DNA of 17,901 nucleotides from Hyphomicrobium_A sp964620915. Its GTDB lineage: Bacteria > Pseudomonadota > Alphaproteobacteria > Rhizobiales > Hyphomicrobiaceae. Both the position numbers and the translations under genes were made by a program. The stretch lies in NCBI GenBank assembly GCA_964620915.1, contig CAZUKP010000061.1, forward strand, positions 1 through 17,901, given 5' to 3'. Numbering within the stretch: position 1 is the first letter of the stretch; each line of letters starts with the position of its first letter. Positions 7,446 through 15,481 of the stretch are shown piece by piece. The notes beneath the pieces were generated by a model. The model searched no databases and was not told where the DNA came from. It saw only the letters and a program-made list of their open reading frames with translations.

Positions 7446-7471
7446 GCAAACTGCTGTTGTGTTTCTCCCCT

Positions 7472-7517
7472 GGCCTTGTCCGGCGATGTCAACACGCTGG
7501 GCAAGGCTCTCTTTTTT
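7472..7517 (+). terminator. Intrinsic terminator after the amt operon
   Basis: A ten-pair stem, GGCCTTGTCC (7472-7481) with GGGCAAGGCT (7499-7508), includes two G-U pairs and has a 17-base loop. It is followed by CTC and six T residues (7512-7517). It lies 26 bases after the small membrane-protein gene and in the gap where the amt operon meets the oncoming mgd genes. Confidence 0.8.
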
Positions 7518-7557
7518 GGGAGGCCCCGTTGCCCCCACAGCCGCGCCACTGAAACAG

Positions 7558-8190
7558 CTACCGCGATGAGGTAGGAACACCGTCGCTGACTTCATAGCCA
7601 AATTCGGTTGCCGACTGTGCCAGCCACGACCAAAAGCTCCTGGCAAGGCTGCGATTGACCATGATGTCGTAAGCCGGTGTGGCGTCGACCTGCCAGAGCT
7701 GACAGACAATCTGGTCGATCTGCGTGGTCGCCGCGCTGCCTGGCTGAAAGGCCACCGGGTGGAGATCGATCGGGCAGCCTTTGGCGAGAACGTTACGCGC
7801 ACTCGGACCTTCTATTCGCACGATCATCTTCGCCGCCGAGTGGTCGGTAAGGGACGCAACGTCCGCGACGGCGTCCGTCAATTTTGCGAGAACCTCGTCT
7901 GTCCCTTCGCCCGCTGCGAGGGCCAACCATTGCCCCGGCGCGCTGCCCACCAGTTCTAGTCCGCCGCCCATCACGACCCGCGGCCCGTCCACAAGCGAGG
8001 CACCCGTCAGGGAACTCATCCGCGCTAAAACGTCAGGCACTTTTCCCTTCCTTGAGGCGATATGGCGGATCAGAACACCGGTACGCTCGGCGAGGCGCAC
8101 ACCGGGCGGTCCGTCACCAGGGGCTCCGAAGCGGCCAGGCTCAATGGTGCCGGCAAGCGCGGACATTGCGATCAGGGCGGTCCTAGCCAC
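7558..8190 (-). CDS. mgdD: N-methylglutamate dehydrogenase subunit D (SoxG-like)
   Basis: Smallest GcvT-like subunit of the four-part dehydrogenase, homologous to the gamma subunit of sarcosine oxidase. The product is 210 residues from a GTG at 8190 that overlaps the mgdC stop by 8 bases and has GGGAG about nine bases upstream. A start at the later ATG (8166) is possible. The C-terminal half carries the family signature: RIEGPSARNVLAKGCPIDLH, then CQLWQVDATPAYDIMVNRSL and FWSWLAQSATEFGYEV. In sarcosine oxidase the gamma subunit contacts alpha and has no cofactor of its own. It is the last gene of the operon and converges on the amt module. The choice of mgdD over soxG rests on linkage to gmaS and mgsABC. 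Confidence 0.88.
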   Translation of the reverse strand: MARTALIAMSALAGTIEPGRFGAPGDGPPGVRLAERTGVLIRHIASRKGKVPDVLARMSSLTGASLVDGPRVVMGGGLELVGSAPGQWLALAAGEGTDEVLAKLTDAVADVASLTDHSAAKMIVRIEGPSARNVLAKGCPIDLHPVAFQPGSAATTQIDQIVCQLWQVDATPAYDIMVNRSLARSFWSWLAQSATEFGYEVSDGVPTSSR

Positions 8191-11164
8191 GCAGCTTGTC
8201 TCCCTTCGGATCAACGAAAACCGGATGTGAGACCTTGCATAGGACGTCGGACCCGCCCAACAGATCGACGGCGCGAATGTGCCCGCCAATACGATCGAGG
8301 CCTCTTCTTAAAAAGCCGAGTGCAACGTCGTGGCCAAGCGTGGGGGAGCGAGCAACCGACGTGACGTGGCCCTCGTCATGGTCTGCATCGGCCGGATTGT
8401 CTGGCGCGATGAGGTGCGCCCCGGCAACGAGTTCATCGGCGCCATCGACCGGGGTCAGGCCCACAAGTACCTGCCTGCCTGCCTCGACCAAGGCTGGGCG
8501 TTCGCTCATGACGCGCCCGACAAAATCATTCTTGCGCGACGCCATCTTTTCAAGTCCGAGATCACCCAAAGTCGTGCGCCCGTCGATCTCCGGAGTGCTG
8601 GCATGCCCTTTTTCGATGCGCATTACGCCAAGCGCCTCCATCCCGTAAGGCGCGATGCCCAAGTCGCCGCCGGCCTCCATCAGCTCGCGCATCAGCGCTT
8701 CGCCGCATGCGGCCCCCACGGCGATCTCGTAGGCGCGCTCGCCGGAGAACGAGACGCGAAAGAGGCGACACGCCGTGCCGCCAATCTCAATCTGGGAGAA
8801 CCCCATGTAGGGCAGTGTCGAATTGGAAATGTCGGCATCGATCAACCTCTCCAGAACGTCGCGCGAGCGAGGCCCGGCAATCGAAATCTGCGCCCACTGC
8901 TCGGTCACCGGCACGATCGAAACGTCGAGCTGCGGCCACAACACTTGATGGCAGAAGTCCAGATGCGCGAGCACCTTCGCTGCATTGGCCGTCGTCGTGG
9001 TGGCAAGGAAATGCTCCGGCCCAAGCCGGCAAACCGTTCCATCGTCCATGACGAAGCCGTCTTCACGCAACACGACGGCGTAGCGAACTTTGCCGACCGC
9101 CAGCGTGGACAGCATGTTGACGTAGACACGGTCGAGAAAGGCTCCCGCGTCGGGACCTTGGATATCGATCTTCCCCAGCGTCGAGACATCGCAAATCCCG
9201 ACTGCGGTGCGTACTGTCATCACCTCTCGCGCCACGGCCTGGCGCCAATCCGTTTCGCCGGGGCGAGGGAAGTATTGCGCCCTGAGCCACAGCCCGGCCT
9301 CGATGAACACCGCGCCCTGAGCCGTCGCCCAATCGTGGGTCGGCGTTCGTCGCATCGGGCGAAACGCGCTGCCGCGACGCTGGCCGGCAATCGCACCAAA
9401 GCTGACGGGCGTGTAGGGCGGCCGAAAGACGGTGGTCCCTACCTCGGAGATTGCGCGACCGGTCAGTTCGGCCATGATCGCAAGCGCAGTTACGCTGGCT
9501 GTCTTGCCCTGGTCGGTGCCCATGCCGAGCGTGGTGTAGCGCTTCAGGTGCTCGGCCGCGCTGTAACCCTCGCGGTGAGAGAGCGCGATGTCGCTGGTCG
9601 TCACGTCGTTTTGGAAATCAACGAAGGCCTTCCCCCTAGAACTCTTGATGCGCCAGACCGGTTCAACGCCTTGATCCTCATCGGACTCGATGCTGGGAAG
9701 ATCGGCACGCGCTGAGCCCGCAAATCCCGCATCTCTGACTGCCTCGTGCCCAAGCCGCAGCCCATCGGCAACGGCTTCCTTTAAGGAAAGGTGGCCGGTC
9801 GCTGCACCTCCGACTGCCATGCCCGGCGGTGCAGACTGGGGAACGAATGCGCTGATCTCTTCGTTCCAAATTGGTTTGGAACCGAGATGACACGTCAGGT
9901 GCAGAGCGGGGTTCCAACCATTCGAAACGGCGAGAAGATCGCAATCAATCGTCGCACGGTGACCCGCCGTATCGCGAACCTCCACGGCTTCGATGCAGCG
10001 TGAACCGATCGCGCGCGTGACAACGGTTCCGCGCACAAGCTTGAGTGGGTTGCGGCCAAGTAAAAGCACCGGTTCCTTGCGCGGGTCGATTACAGCAACC
10101 ACGTCCGCGCCTGCCGCTGCAAGAGCTTGTGAGGTGCGCCAACCATCATCACCAGCCGTAAAGATGATGGCACGCTTGCCGGGCGTAACGCCGAAGCGGT
10201 TGATATAACTTCGCACGGCGCTGGCCAGCATGACGCCGGGGCGGTCATTGTTGGCAAACGCGATTGGCCGCTCGATGGCGCCAGCGGCCAGCACGGCGCG
10301 TTTGGCCACGATACGCCAGCCGCGCTGGCGCGGCTCAAAGGCCGGTGGCGATCGGACGTGATCGTTGACCCTTTCAACCGCTCCGTAGGTGCCGTGATCG
10401 TAAACGCCAAAGACGGTCGTGCGCGGCATGAGACGCACATTGCCAAGTGACGCAAGCTCGGAAATCGTGGACTGCACCCAGTCGGCTGCCGGCTGGCCAT
10501 CGATCACGAATGGCTCCGACAGAAGGCGCCCTCCCAATTGGAAATCTTCTTCCGCCATGATCACACGCGCGCCCGCGCGGCCCGCAGTCAGCGCCGCCAT
10601 CAGCCCGGTCGGACCCGAGCCGACGACCAACACATCACAATGGGCCCACGCATTCTCATAGGTGTCTGGGTCAGGGAGTTGCGCGGCGCGCCCGAGCCCC
10701 GCAGCCCTCCGGATCGCCGGCTCGTAAAGCTTCTCCCAAAAGGGGGCCGGCCACATGAACGTCTTGTAGTAGAAGCCCGCGGAGAACACGGGCGCCAGCA
10801 GCGAGGTCGCCGCCATCACGTCGAACTCCAACGACGGCCAACGGTTCTGGCTGGCGCAGGCGAGACCGTGATAGAGCTCGACTGTTGTCGCGCGCGTGTT
10901 CGGCTCGCGGCGTGCGCCGTCGCGAAGCTCGACCAGCGCGTTGGGCTCCTCAGAACCGGCGGTCAAAATGCCCCGTGGCCGGTGATACTTGAACGAGCGT
11001 CCGACCAAATGCACGCCGTTGGCGAGCAGCGCGGAGGCGAGCGTGTCGCCGGGGTGGCCGCAGTAACTTTTTCCGTCAAACGTGAAGGGAAGCGTGCGCG
11101 AACGGTCGATGAGACCACCACTGGACCGCCGCCAAGCCTGCCGGGTTGCGCCTTGCTCGGACAT
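8183..11164 (-). CDS. mgdC: N-methylglutamate dehydrogenase subunit C (SoxA-like alpha subunit)
   Basis: Large catalytic-complex subunit, 993 residues, full length for sarcosine oxidase alpha. Domain order: an N-terminal ferredoxin-like fold (about 20-105, FTFDGKSYCGHPGDTLASAL); an NAD-binding Rossmann domain with VLVVGSGPTGLMAA (178-191), then RAIIFTAGDDG near 331-341; a linker typical of the family (TDQGKTASVTALAIMAELTG); and a folate-binding GcvT-like aminomethyltransferase half (about 610-990, with YGMEALGVMRIEKGH near 840-854). The folate domain suggests that the oxidised methyl group is passed to tetrahydrofolate, as in sarcosine oxidase. The start ATG shares one base with the mgdB stop (TGATG), indicating translational coupling. 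Linkage to gmaS and mgsABC makes N-methylglutamate the likely substrate. Confidence 0.93.
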   Translation of the reverse strand: MSEQGATRQAWRRSSGGLIDRSRTLPFTFDGKSYCGHPGDTLASALLANGVHLVGRSFKYHRPRGILTAGSEEPNALVELRDGARREPNTRATTVELYHGLACASQNRWPSLEFDVMAATSLLAPVFSAGFYYKTFMWPAPFWEKLYEPAIRRAAGLGRAAQLPDPDTYENAWAHCDVLVVGSGPTGLMAALTAGRAGARVIMAEEDFQLGGRLLSEPFVIDGQPAADWVQSTISELASLGNVRLMPRTTVFGVYDHGTYGAVERVNDHVRSPPAFEPRQRGWRIVAKRAVLAAGAIERPIAFANNDRPGVMLASAVRSYINRFGVTPGKRAIIFTAGDDGWRTSQALAAAGADVVAVIDPRKEPVLLLGRNPLKLVRGTVVTRAIGSRCIEAVEVRDTAGHRATIDCDLLAVSNGWNPALHLTCHLGSKPIWNEEISAFVPQSAPPGMAVGGAATGHLSLKEAVADGLRLGHEAVRDAGFAGSARADLPSIESDEDQGVEPVWRIKSSRGKAFVDFQNDVTTSDIALSHREGYSAAEHLKRYTTLGMGTDQGKTASVTALAIMAELTGRAISEVGTTVFRPPYTPVSFGAIAGQRRGSAFRPMRRTPTHDWATAQGAVFIEAGLWLRAQYFPRPGETDWRQAVAREVMTVRTAVGICDVSTLGKIDIQGPDAGAFLDRVYVNMLSTLAVGKVRYAVVLREDGFVMDDGTVCRLGPEHFLATTTTANAAKVLAHLDFCHQVLWPQLDVSIVPVTEQWAQISIAGPRSRDVLERLIDADISNSTLPYMGFSQIEIGGTACRLFRVSFSGERAYEIAVGAACGEALMRELMEAGGDLGIAPYGMEALGVMRIEKGHASTPEIDGRTTLGDLGLEKMASRKNDFVGRVMSERPALVEAGRQVLVGLTPVDGADELVAGAHLIAPDNPADADHDEGHVTSVARSPTLGHDVALGFLRRGLDRIGGHIRAVDLLGGSDVLCKVSHPVFVDPKGDKLRG

Positions 11165-11439
11165 CAGGTGGCGTCCTGCGGCGTACCGAATGCGTAGGTG
11201 ACGCTGAAAATTTCATGGTTTCGTGTATCGCGCCTCACCACCAGCCACGAACGGCAACCCGCGTTGTGTTGCCAAAGCTCGTCGAGCGGGCCGGCTTGGT
11301 TATTGCGCAAATAGACGTATTCGTAGAACGCTTCTGCTGCGCCGGCACTCTCCGGGTCGGGGCGTTCCAGCCCGGCTGCACCGAGGTAGCTGAACTCCTC
11401 GGCATCGCGCTCGCCGCAGTAAGGGCACTTGATGCGCAT
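11164..11439 (-). CDS. mgdB: N-methylglutamate dehydrogenase subunit B (SoxD-like, zinc-binding)
   Basis: Small delta-type subunit, 91 residues. The zinc ligands known from sarcosine oxidase delta are in place: the pair in CPYCG (C5, C8) and, later, H58 and C62 in WQHNAGCRSW. FSYLGAAGLERP and FYEYVYLRNNQAGPLDELW are characteristic of SoxD. The gene starts 9 bases after the mgdA stop and its TGA overlaps the mgdC ATG, so it is tightly embedded in the operon. Its role is structural within the complex. Confidence 0.93.
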   Translation of the reverse strand: MRIKCPYCGERDAEEFSYLGAAGLERPDPESAGAAEAFYEYVYLRNNQAGPLDELWQHNAGCRSWLVVRRDTRNHEIFSVTYAFGTPQDAT

Positions 11440-11448
11440 CAGGGTTCC

Positions 11449-12699
11449 TCAGTGCAGATTGGGCTGCGCGCCCGCACCCTTCTCGTCGATCAGCGCACCG
11501 CGCGCGAACCGGTCGAGGCGATAGGCGGTGGCAGCGTCGTGCGACTCGTCATGCGTGATGAGATGGGCAAAGCACCAACCGGCAGCCGGCGTCGCTTTGA
11601 ACCCGCCATAGTTCCAGGCCCCGTTGAGGTAGAGCCCCCCAATCGGGGTCTTGTCGATAATGGGTGAGCCGTCCATCGACATATCAACAATGCCCCCCCA
11701 ATTGCGAAGGATGCGCAGGCGACCGAGGTTGGGGAATAGCGCCAGCGCGCCAGCGACCACATCTTCAGCGACGGGGAGACCGCCGCGTTGAGCGTAAGAA
11801 TTGTAACCGTCAATATCGCCGCCGAACACGAGACCACCTTTGTCCGACTGACTGACGTAGAAGTGTCCGGCTCCAAAGGTGACGACGTTATCGATCAGAG
11901 GTTTCAGGCCTTCGCTGACGAAGGCTTGCATCACATGGCTTTCGATCGGCAGGCGCAGACCCGCCATCGCCGCAACCCGCGAGGTATTGCCGGCACACGA
12001 GAGCGCCAATTTATCGGCGCCGATGAAGCCGCGTGTTGTCTCGACGCCCTCGGCCCGTCCGTTGCTGGTGCGAATACCGGTGACCTCGCAATTCTCGATG
12101 ATGTCGACGCCGAGCGCGCTTGCGGCACGTGCATAGCCCCAAGCGACCGCGTCGTGACGAACGGTGCCGCCGCGTCGTTGCAGGAGCCCGCCAAGGATTG
12201 GAAATCGGGCATTGTCGTAGTCGGCGAACGGCAACAGCGCGCGCACGTCTTCACGGTCCAGTAGCTCCGCATCGACGCCATGCAGGCGCATGGCGTTGCC
12301 GCGCCGGACGAAGGCGTTGCGTTGCCCGTCGGAATGAAAAAGGTTTAGGACGCCGCGCTGGCTAACCATCACGTTGAAGTTCAGTTCCTGTTCCAAGCTC
12401 TCCCACAGTTTCATCGACCATTCGTAGAACGGGATATTGCCGGGGAGCAGATAGTTGGACCGGACGATCGTCGTATTGCGCCCGACGTTGCCGGAGCCAA
12501 GATAGCCCTTCTCGACGACGGCAACGTCCGTGATGCCATGCTCCATGGCCAGGTAGTAGGCAGTCGCCAAACCGTGGCCACCGCCGCCGACGATCACGAC
12601 ATCGTAGTGCTGCTTGGGCTCAGGCCGTCGCCACGCCGGCGCCCAGCCGCGGTTTCCAGTGAAAGCTTGTCCGATGAGACTGACGAGCGAATAGCGCAC
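11449..12699 (-). CDS. mgdA: N-methylglutamate dehydrogenase subunit A (SoxB-like flavoprotein)
   Basis: Flavin subunit that removes electrons from the N-methyl amino acid, 416 residues. The FAD-binding Rossmann motif is YDVVIVGGGGHGLATAYYLA (32-51). H182, in RHDAVAWGYAR, matches the histidine (H173) that carries covalent FMN in sarcosine oxidase beta. The C-terminal WGGIVDMSMDGSPIIDKTP is conserved in the family. Translation starts at a GTG (12699), 15 bases after the gmaS stop; the resulting MRYSLVSLIGQAFTG matches the usual SoxB start, but only a weak CAGG precedes it. By homology it could be called sarcosine oxidase. The flanking gmaS and mgs genes, in the order known for the NMG pathway, favour N-methylglutamate. 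Confidence 0.93.
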   Translation of the reverse strand: MRYSLVSLIGQAFTGNRGWAPAWRRPEPKQHYDVVIVGGGGHGLATAYYLAMEHGITDVAVVEKGYLGSGNVGRNTTIVRSNYLLPGNIPFYEWSMKLWESLEQELNFNVMVSQRGVLNLFHSDGQRNAFVRRGNAMRLHGVDAELLDREDVRALLPFADYDNARFPILGGLLQRRGGTVRHDAVAWGYARAASALGVDIIENCEVTGIRTSNGRAEGVETTRGFIGADKLALSCAGNTSRVAAMAGLRLPIESHVMQAFVSEGLKPLIDNVVTFGAGHFYVSQSDKGGLVFGGDIDGYNSYAQRGGLPVAEDVVAGALALFPNLGRLRILRNWGGIVDMSMDGSPIIDKTPIGGLYLNGAWNYGGFKATPAAGWCFAHLITHDESHDAATAYRLDRFARGALIDEKGAGAQPNLH

Positions 12700-12714
12700 A
12701 GATCGGGTACCTGA

Positions 12715-14019
12715 TCAGCAATCGAGCGTTTTACTTCGCTCCCACTCGGTGAGATGGCCGGTGAAGTCGTTCCAGTCGGCGGTCTTGAGCTTCATATAGG
12801 CCGAAACGAACGGCTCGCCGAGGCCTGCCTTGAGAACATTCGAACCTTCTAATGCCCGCAGAGCGTCGAGCAAATTGAGCGGCAAGCGCTTGGCGTCCTT
12901 CACGGTATGGCCTTCGGCATACATGTCGATATCGAGCCGCGGGCCCGGATCGCGCTGGTTTTCGATCCCATCCAATCCAGCAACAAGAAGTGCTGCGGGC
13001 AGCAGGTAGGGGTTCGTCGCCCCGTCGGCCAAACGCACTTCGAAGCGACCGGGATCGGGAATACGGATCATGTGCGTGCGGTTGTTGCCGCCGTAGGTGA
13101 CGGTGTTGGGCGACCACGTGGCGCCCGAGAGCGTGCGCGGAGCGTTGATGCGCTTATAGGAATTGACTGTGGGGTTTGTGATGGCCGCAAGCGCCTCGGC
13201 GGAGTGCAGGATGCCGCCGAGGAAATTGTAGCCCAGCGCCGACACACCCAATTCTCCATTGGCATCATCGAACAGGTTCTGACCGCCCGACGTCGACCAC
13301 AGCGAAACGTGTGCGTGGCAGCCGTTGCCGGTCAGCGTGGCAAATGGTTTGGGCATGAACGTCGCCCGCAGTCCGTGCTTTTCGGCGATCGACTTGACCA
13401 TGTATTTGAAGAAGGCGTGCTTATCGGCGGTCTTGAGCGCGTCATCGTAGTTCCAGTTCATCTCGAACTGGCCGTTGGCGTCCTCGTGATCATTCTGATA
13501 CGGGCCCCAGCCCAGCGCCAGCATGGAGTCGCAGATCTCGGTGATAACGTCGTAGCGGCGCATCAGGGCCTGCTGGTCGTAGCAGGGCTTGGACTGGTGA
13601 TCGGCCGGATCGGAGATCGCGCTGCCGTCCGGCAAGATGAGAAAGTACTCACATTCCACGCCGGTCTTGAGCACATAGCCCTTGTCCGCTGCCGCTGCGA
13701 TGGCACGCTGCAGGACGTTGCGCGGGGCCTGCTCGACAGGCTTGCCGTTCATGTGCGGCGTGGCCGCAAGCCAGCCCACGTCCTTCTTCCACGGCAGTTG
13801 GATGAAGCTTTCGGGATCGGGAATGGCGAACATGTCCGGATCGGCCGGCGTCATGTCGAGCCAGCTTGCAAAGCCGGCGAAGCCTGCCCCCGACTTTGAC
13901 ATCTCTTCAATCGCGGATGCCGGCACGAGCTTGGCACGCATCGTCCCGAACAGGTCGACAAAGCTGATAAGGAAATAGTTGATGCCTCGTTCGGCGGCAA
14001 TATTGGCCAGATCCGTCAT
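12715..14019 (-). CDS. gmaS: Gamma-glutamylmethylamide synthetase (glutamine synthetase-like)
   Basis: ATP-dependent ligase joining methylamine to glutamate, the first step of the NMG pathway. The 434-residue product has the glutamine synthetase fold with metal and substrate residues visible: GVECEYF (E122, E124), HEDANGQFE (178-186), GNGCHAHVSLW (231-241), TNPTVNSYKRI (281-291) and RIPDPGRFEVRLADGATNPY (319-338). The tyrosine that receives AMP in bacterial GlnA is not apparent; the tail reads AKRLPLNLLDALRAL. The chosen ATG (14019) follows AAGGGAG and gives the expected MTDLANIAAERGINYF. The frame opens back to 14112, overlapping mgsC, but those 31 residues do not resemble the family. It lies between mgsC (82-base gap) and mgdA (15-base gap). 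That context separates GmaS from an ordinary type III-like synthetase. Confidence 0.94.
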   Translation of the reverse strand: MTDLANIAAERGINYFLISFVDLFGTMRAKLVPASAIEEMSKSGAGFAGFASWLDMTPADPDMFAIPDPESFIQLPWKKDVGWLAATPHMNGKPVEQAPRNVLQRAIAAAADKGYVLKTGVECEYFLILPDGSAISDPADHQSKPCYDQQALMRRYDVITEICDSMLALGWGPYQNDHEDANGQFEMNWNYDDALKTADKHAFFKYMVKSIAEKHGLRATFMPKPFATLTGNGCHAHVSLWSTSGGQNLFDDANGELGVSALGYNFLGGILHSAEALAAITNPTVNSYKRINAPRTLSGATWSPNTVTYGGNNRTHMIRIPDPGRFEVRLADGATNPYLLPAALLVAGLDGIENQRDPGPRLDIDMYAEGHTVKDAKRLPLNLLDALRALEGSNVLKAGLGEPFVSAYMKLKTADWNDFTGHLTEWERSKTLDC

Positions 14020-14101
14020 TCCCTCGCTCCCTTGCTCCTTGCGCAACCAGATCGGAAACAAATTGCGCGTGCCCCGAGTGGAGATCCGCCTGCCGCCGAA
14101 C

Positions 14102-15481
14102 TTAAGTGCCATACCGCCCCGGTATCCAGTCAGTGCCCGCCAGCGGCACGCGCGCCATGGCTGCCGATTCTACGGTTAGCGCGACGAGATCTTCCGGCTC
14201 GAGATTGTGAACGCGGCTCTTGCCGCACGCGCGCGCGATCGTCTGCGTCTCAAGCGCGAGCACGGACAAATAGTTCGCAAGTCGCTGCCCCGACACGATG
14301 GGGTCCAGGCGTGCGGCGAGTTCCGGATCCTGCGTCGTGATGCCCGCCGGGTCGCGGCCCTCATGCCAGTCGTCGTAGCATCCCGCCGTCGTACCCAGCT
14401 CATTGTACTGGTCCTCTAGGTGTGGGGCGTTATCGCCGAGCGCGATAAGTGCTGCCGTGCCGATCGAGACCGCATCGGCGCCCAGTGCCAGCGCCTTTGC
14501 GACGTCGGCGCCTGTACGGATACCGCCTGAGACAATGAGCTGGACCTTGCGGTGCATCCCGAGTTCTTGCAGCGCCTGCACTGCTGGGCGGATCGCAGAT
14601 AGGATTGGAATGCCAACGTGCTCGATGAAGACTTCCTGCGTGGCAGCCGTTCCGCCTTCCATTCCGTCGAGCACCACGACATCTGCGCCCGACTTCACCG
14701 CGAGCGCGACATCATAGTAGGGTCGAGCGGCACCCACCTTTATGTAGATCGGCTTTTGCCAGTCGGTAATCTCGCGCAACTCGCCGATCTTGATCTCCAG
14801 ATCGTCCGGGCCTGTCCAATCGGGGTGGCGGCAGGCCGAGCGCTGGTCGATGCCTTCAGGCAGCGTACGCATCTGCGCGACACGCTGGGAAATCTTCTGT
14901 CCGAGCAACATGCCACCACCGCCAGGCTTGGCGCCCTGGCCAATGACAATCTCGATGGCATCCGCCTTGCGCAGATGGTCTGGGTTCATGCCGTAGCGGG
15001 AAGGAAGGATCTGATAGACGAGAATGTGCGAGTGCTCGCGCTCCTCATCCGTCATGCCCCCATCACCCGTCGTCGTCGACGTTCCCGCCAGCGTCGCACC
15101 GCGGCCCAACGCCTCTTTCGCTGCGCCCGAGAGGGAGCCGAAGCTCATTCCGGCGATCGTGATGGGGATTTTCAGTTCAATTGGCTTTTTGGCAAAACGC
15201 GTACCCAGCGTGACGCTGGTGTCGCATTTCTCGCGATACCCTTCGAGCGGATAGCGGCTCATCGAGGCGCCGAGAAACAACAGGTCGTCGAAGCTGGGAA
15301 CCTTCCGCTTTGCTCCGCCACCGCGAATGTCATAGATGCCGGTCGCGGCCGCGCGTTGGATCTCTGCGATTGCATGCCGGTGAAACGTTGCCGATTCCCT
15401 CGGAGGCGCACCCACGCCGCGGCGTTCGCCGCCTTGAGGAATGCCGCGTAGTTTCCCACTCAAACGGTCTTCGCCGCTCAT
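14102..15481 (-). CDS. mgsC: N-methylglutamate synthase subunit C (FMN glutamate synthase domain)
   Basis: Catalytic subunit, 459 residues, equivalent to the FMN/2-oxoglutarate domain of the glutamate synthase large chain. It is thought to condense methylamine with 2-oxoglutarate and reduce the product to N-methylglutamate. Signatures include PITIAGMSFGSLSGAAKEAL (106-125), GQGAKPGGGGMLLGQK (181-196), VLDGMEGGTAA (270-280) and the phosphate-binding SGGIRTGADVAKALALGADA (318-337). In canonical glutamate synthase a three-cysteine motif for a [3Fe-4S] cluster follows; here only C368 remains (GCYDDWHEGRDPAGITTQ). The ATG overlaps the mgsB stop (ATGA). No GltD-like reductase is encoded in the window, so the electron donor is not evident. 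GlxD-type proteins are similar, but linkage to gmaS favours MgsC. Confidence 0.92.
   Translation of the reverse strand: MSGEDRLSGKLRGIPQGGERRGVGAPPRESATFHRHAIAEIQRAAATGIYDIRGGGAKRKVPSFDDLLFLGASMSRYPLEGYREKCDTSVTLGTRFAKKPIELKIPITIAGMSFGSLSGAAKEALGRGATLAGTSTTTGDGGMTDEEREHSHILVYQILPSRYGMNPDHLRKADAIEIVIGQGAKPGGGGMLLGQKISQRVAQMRTLPEGIDQRSACRHPDWTGPDDLEIKIGELREITDWQKPIYIKVGAARPYYDVALAVKSGADVVVLDGMEGGTAATQEVFIEHVGIPILSAIRPAVQALQELGMHRKVQLIVSGGIRTGADVAKALALGADAVSIGTAALIALGDNAPHLEDQYNELGTTAGCYDDWHEGRDPAGITTQDPELAARLDPIVSGQRLANYLSVLALETQTIARACGKSRVHNLEPEDLVALTVESAAMARVPLAGTDWIPGRYGT

Noticed and set aside
8330..9715. 461-codon open frame on the plus strand
   Set aside because: It lies fully antisense to the well-supported mgdC gene; long antisense frames are common in GC-rich genes, and its composition (His, Arg and Gln rich) and lack of motifs fit a shadow.
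7558..12699. Assignment of the four Sox-like genes as sarcosine oxidase soxBDAG
   Set aside because: Homology allows it, but these genes follow mgsABC-gmaS in one operon in the order known for N-methylglutamate dehydrogenase; no glycine-betaine, serine hydroxymethyltransferase or formyltetrahydrofolate deformylase gene typical of sox loci is present.
12907..13899. 330-codon open frame on the plus strand
   Set aside because: Antisense to gmaS, whose motifs are intact throughout; no ribosome site and no recognisable domain.
12715..14112. Longer GmaS starting at 14112 (31 extra residues)
   Set aside because: The extension overlaps mgsC, has no good ribosome site and does not resemble the family; the ATG at 14019 has a strong AAGGGAG and the expected N-terminus.
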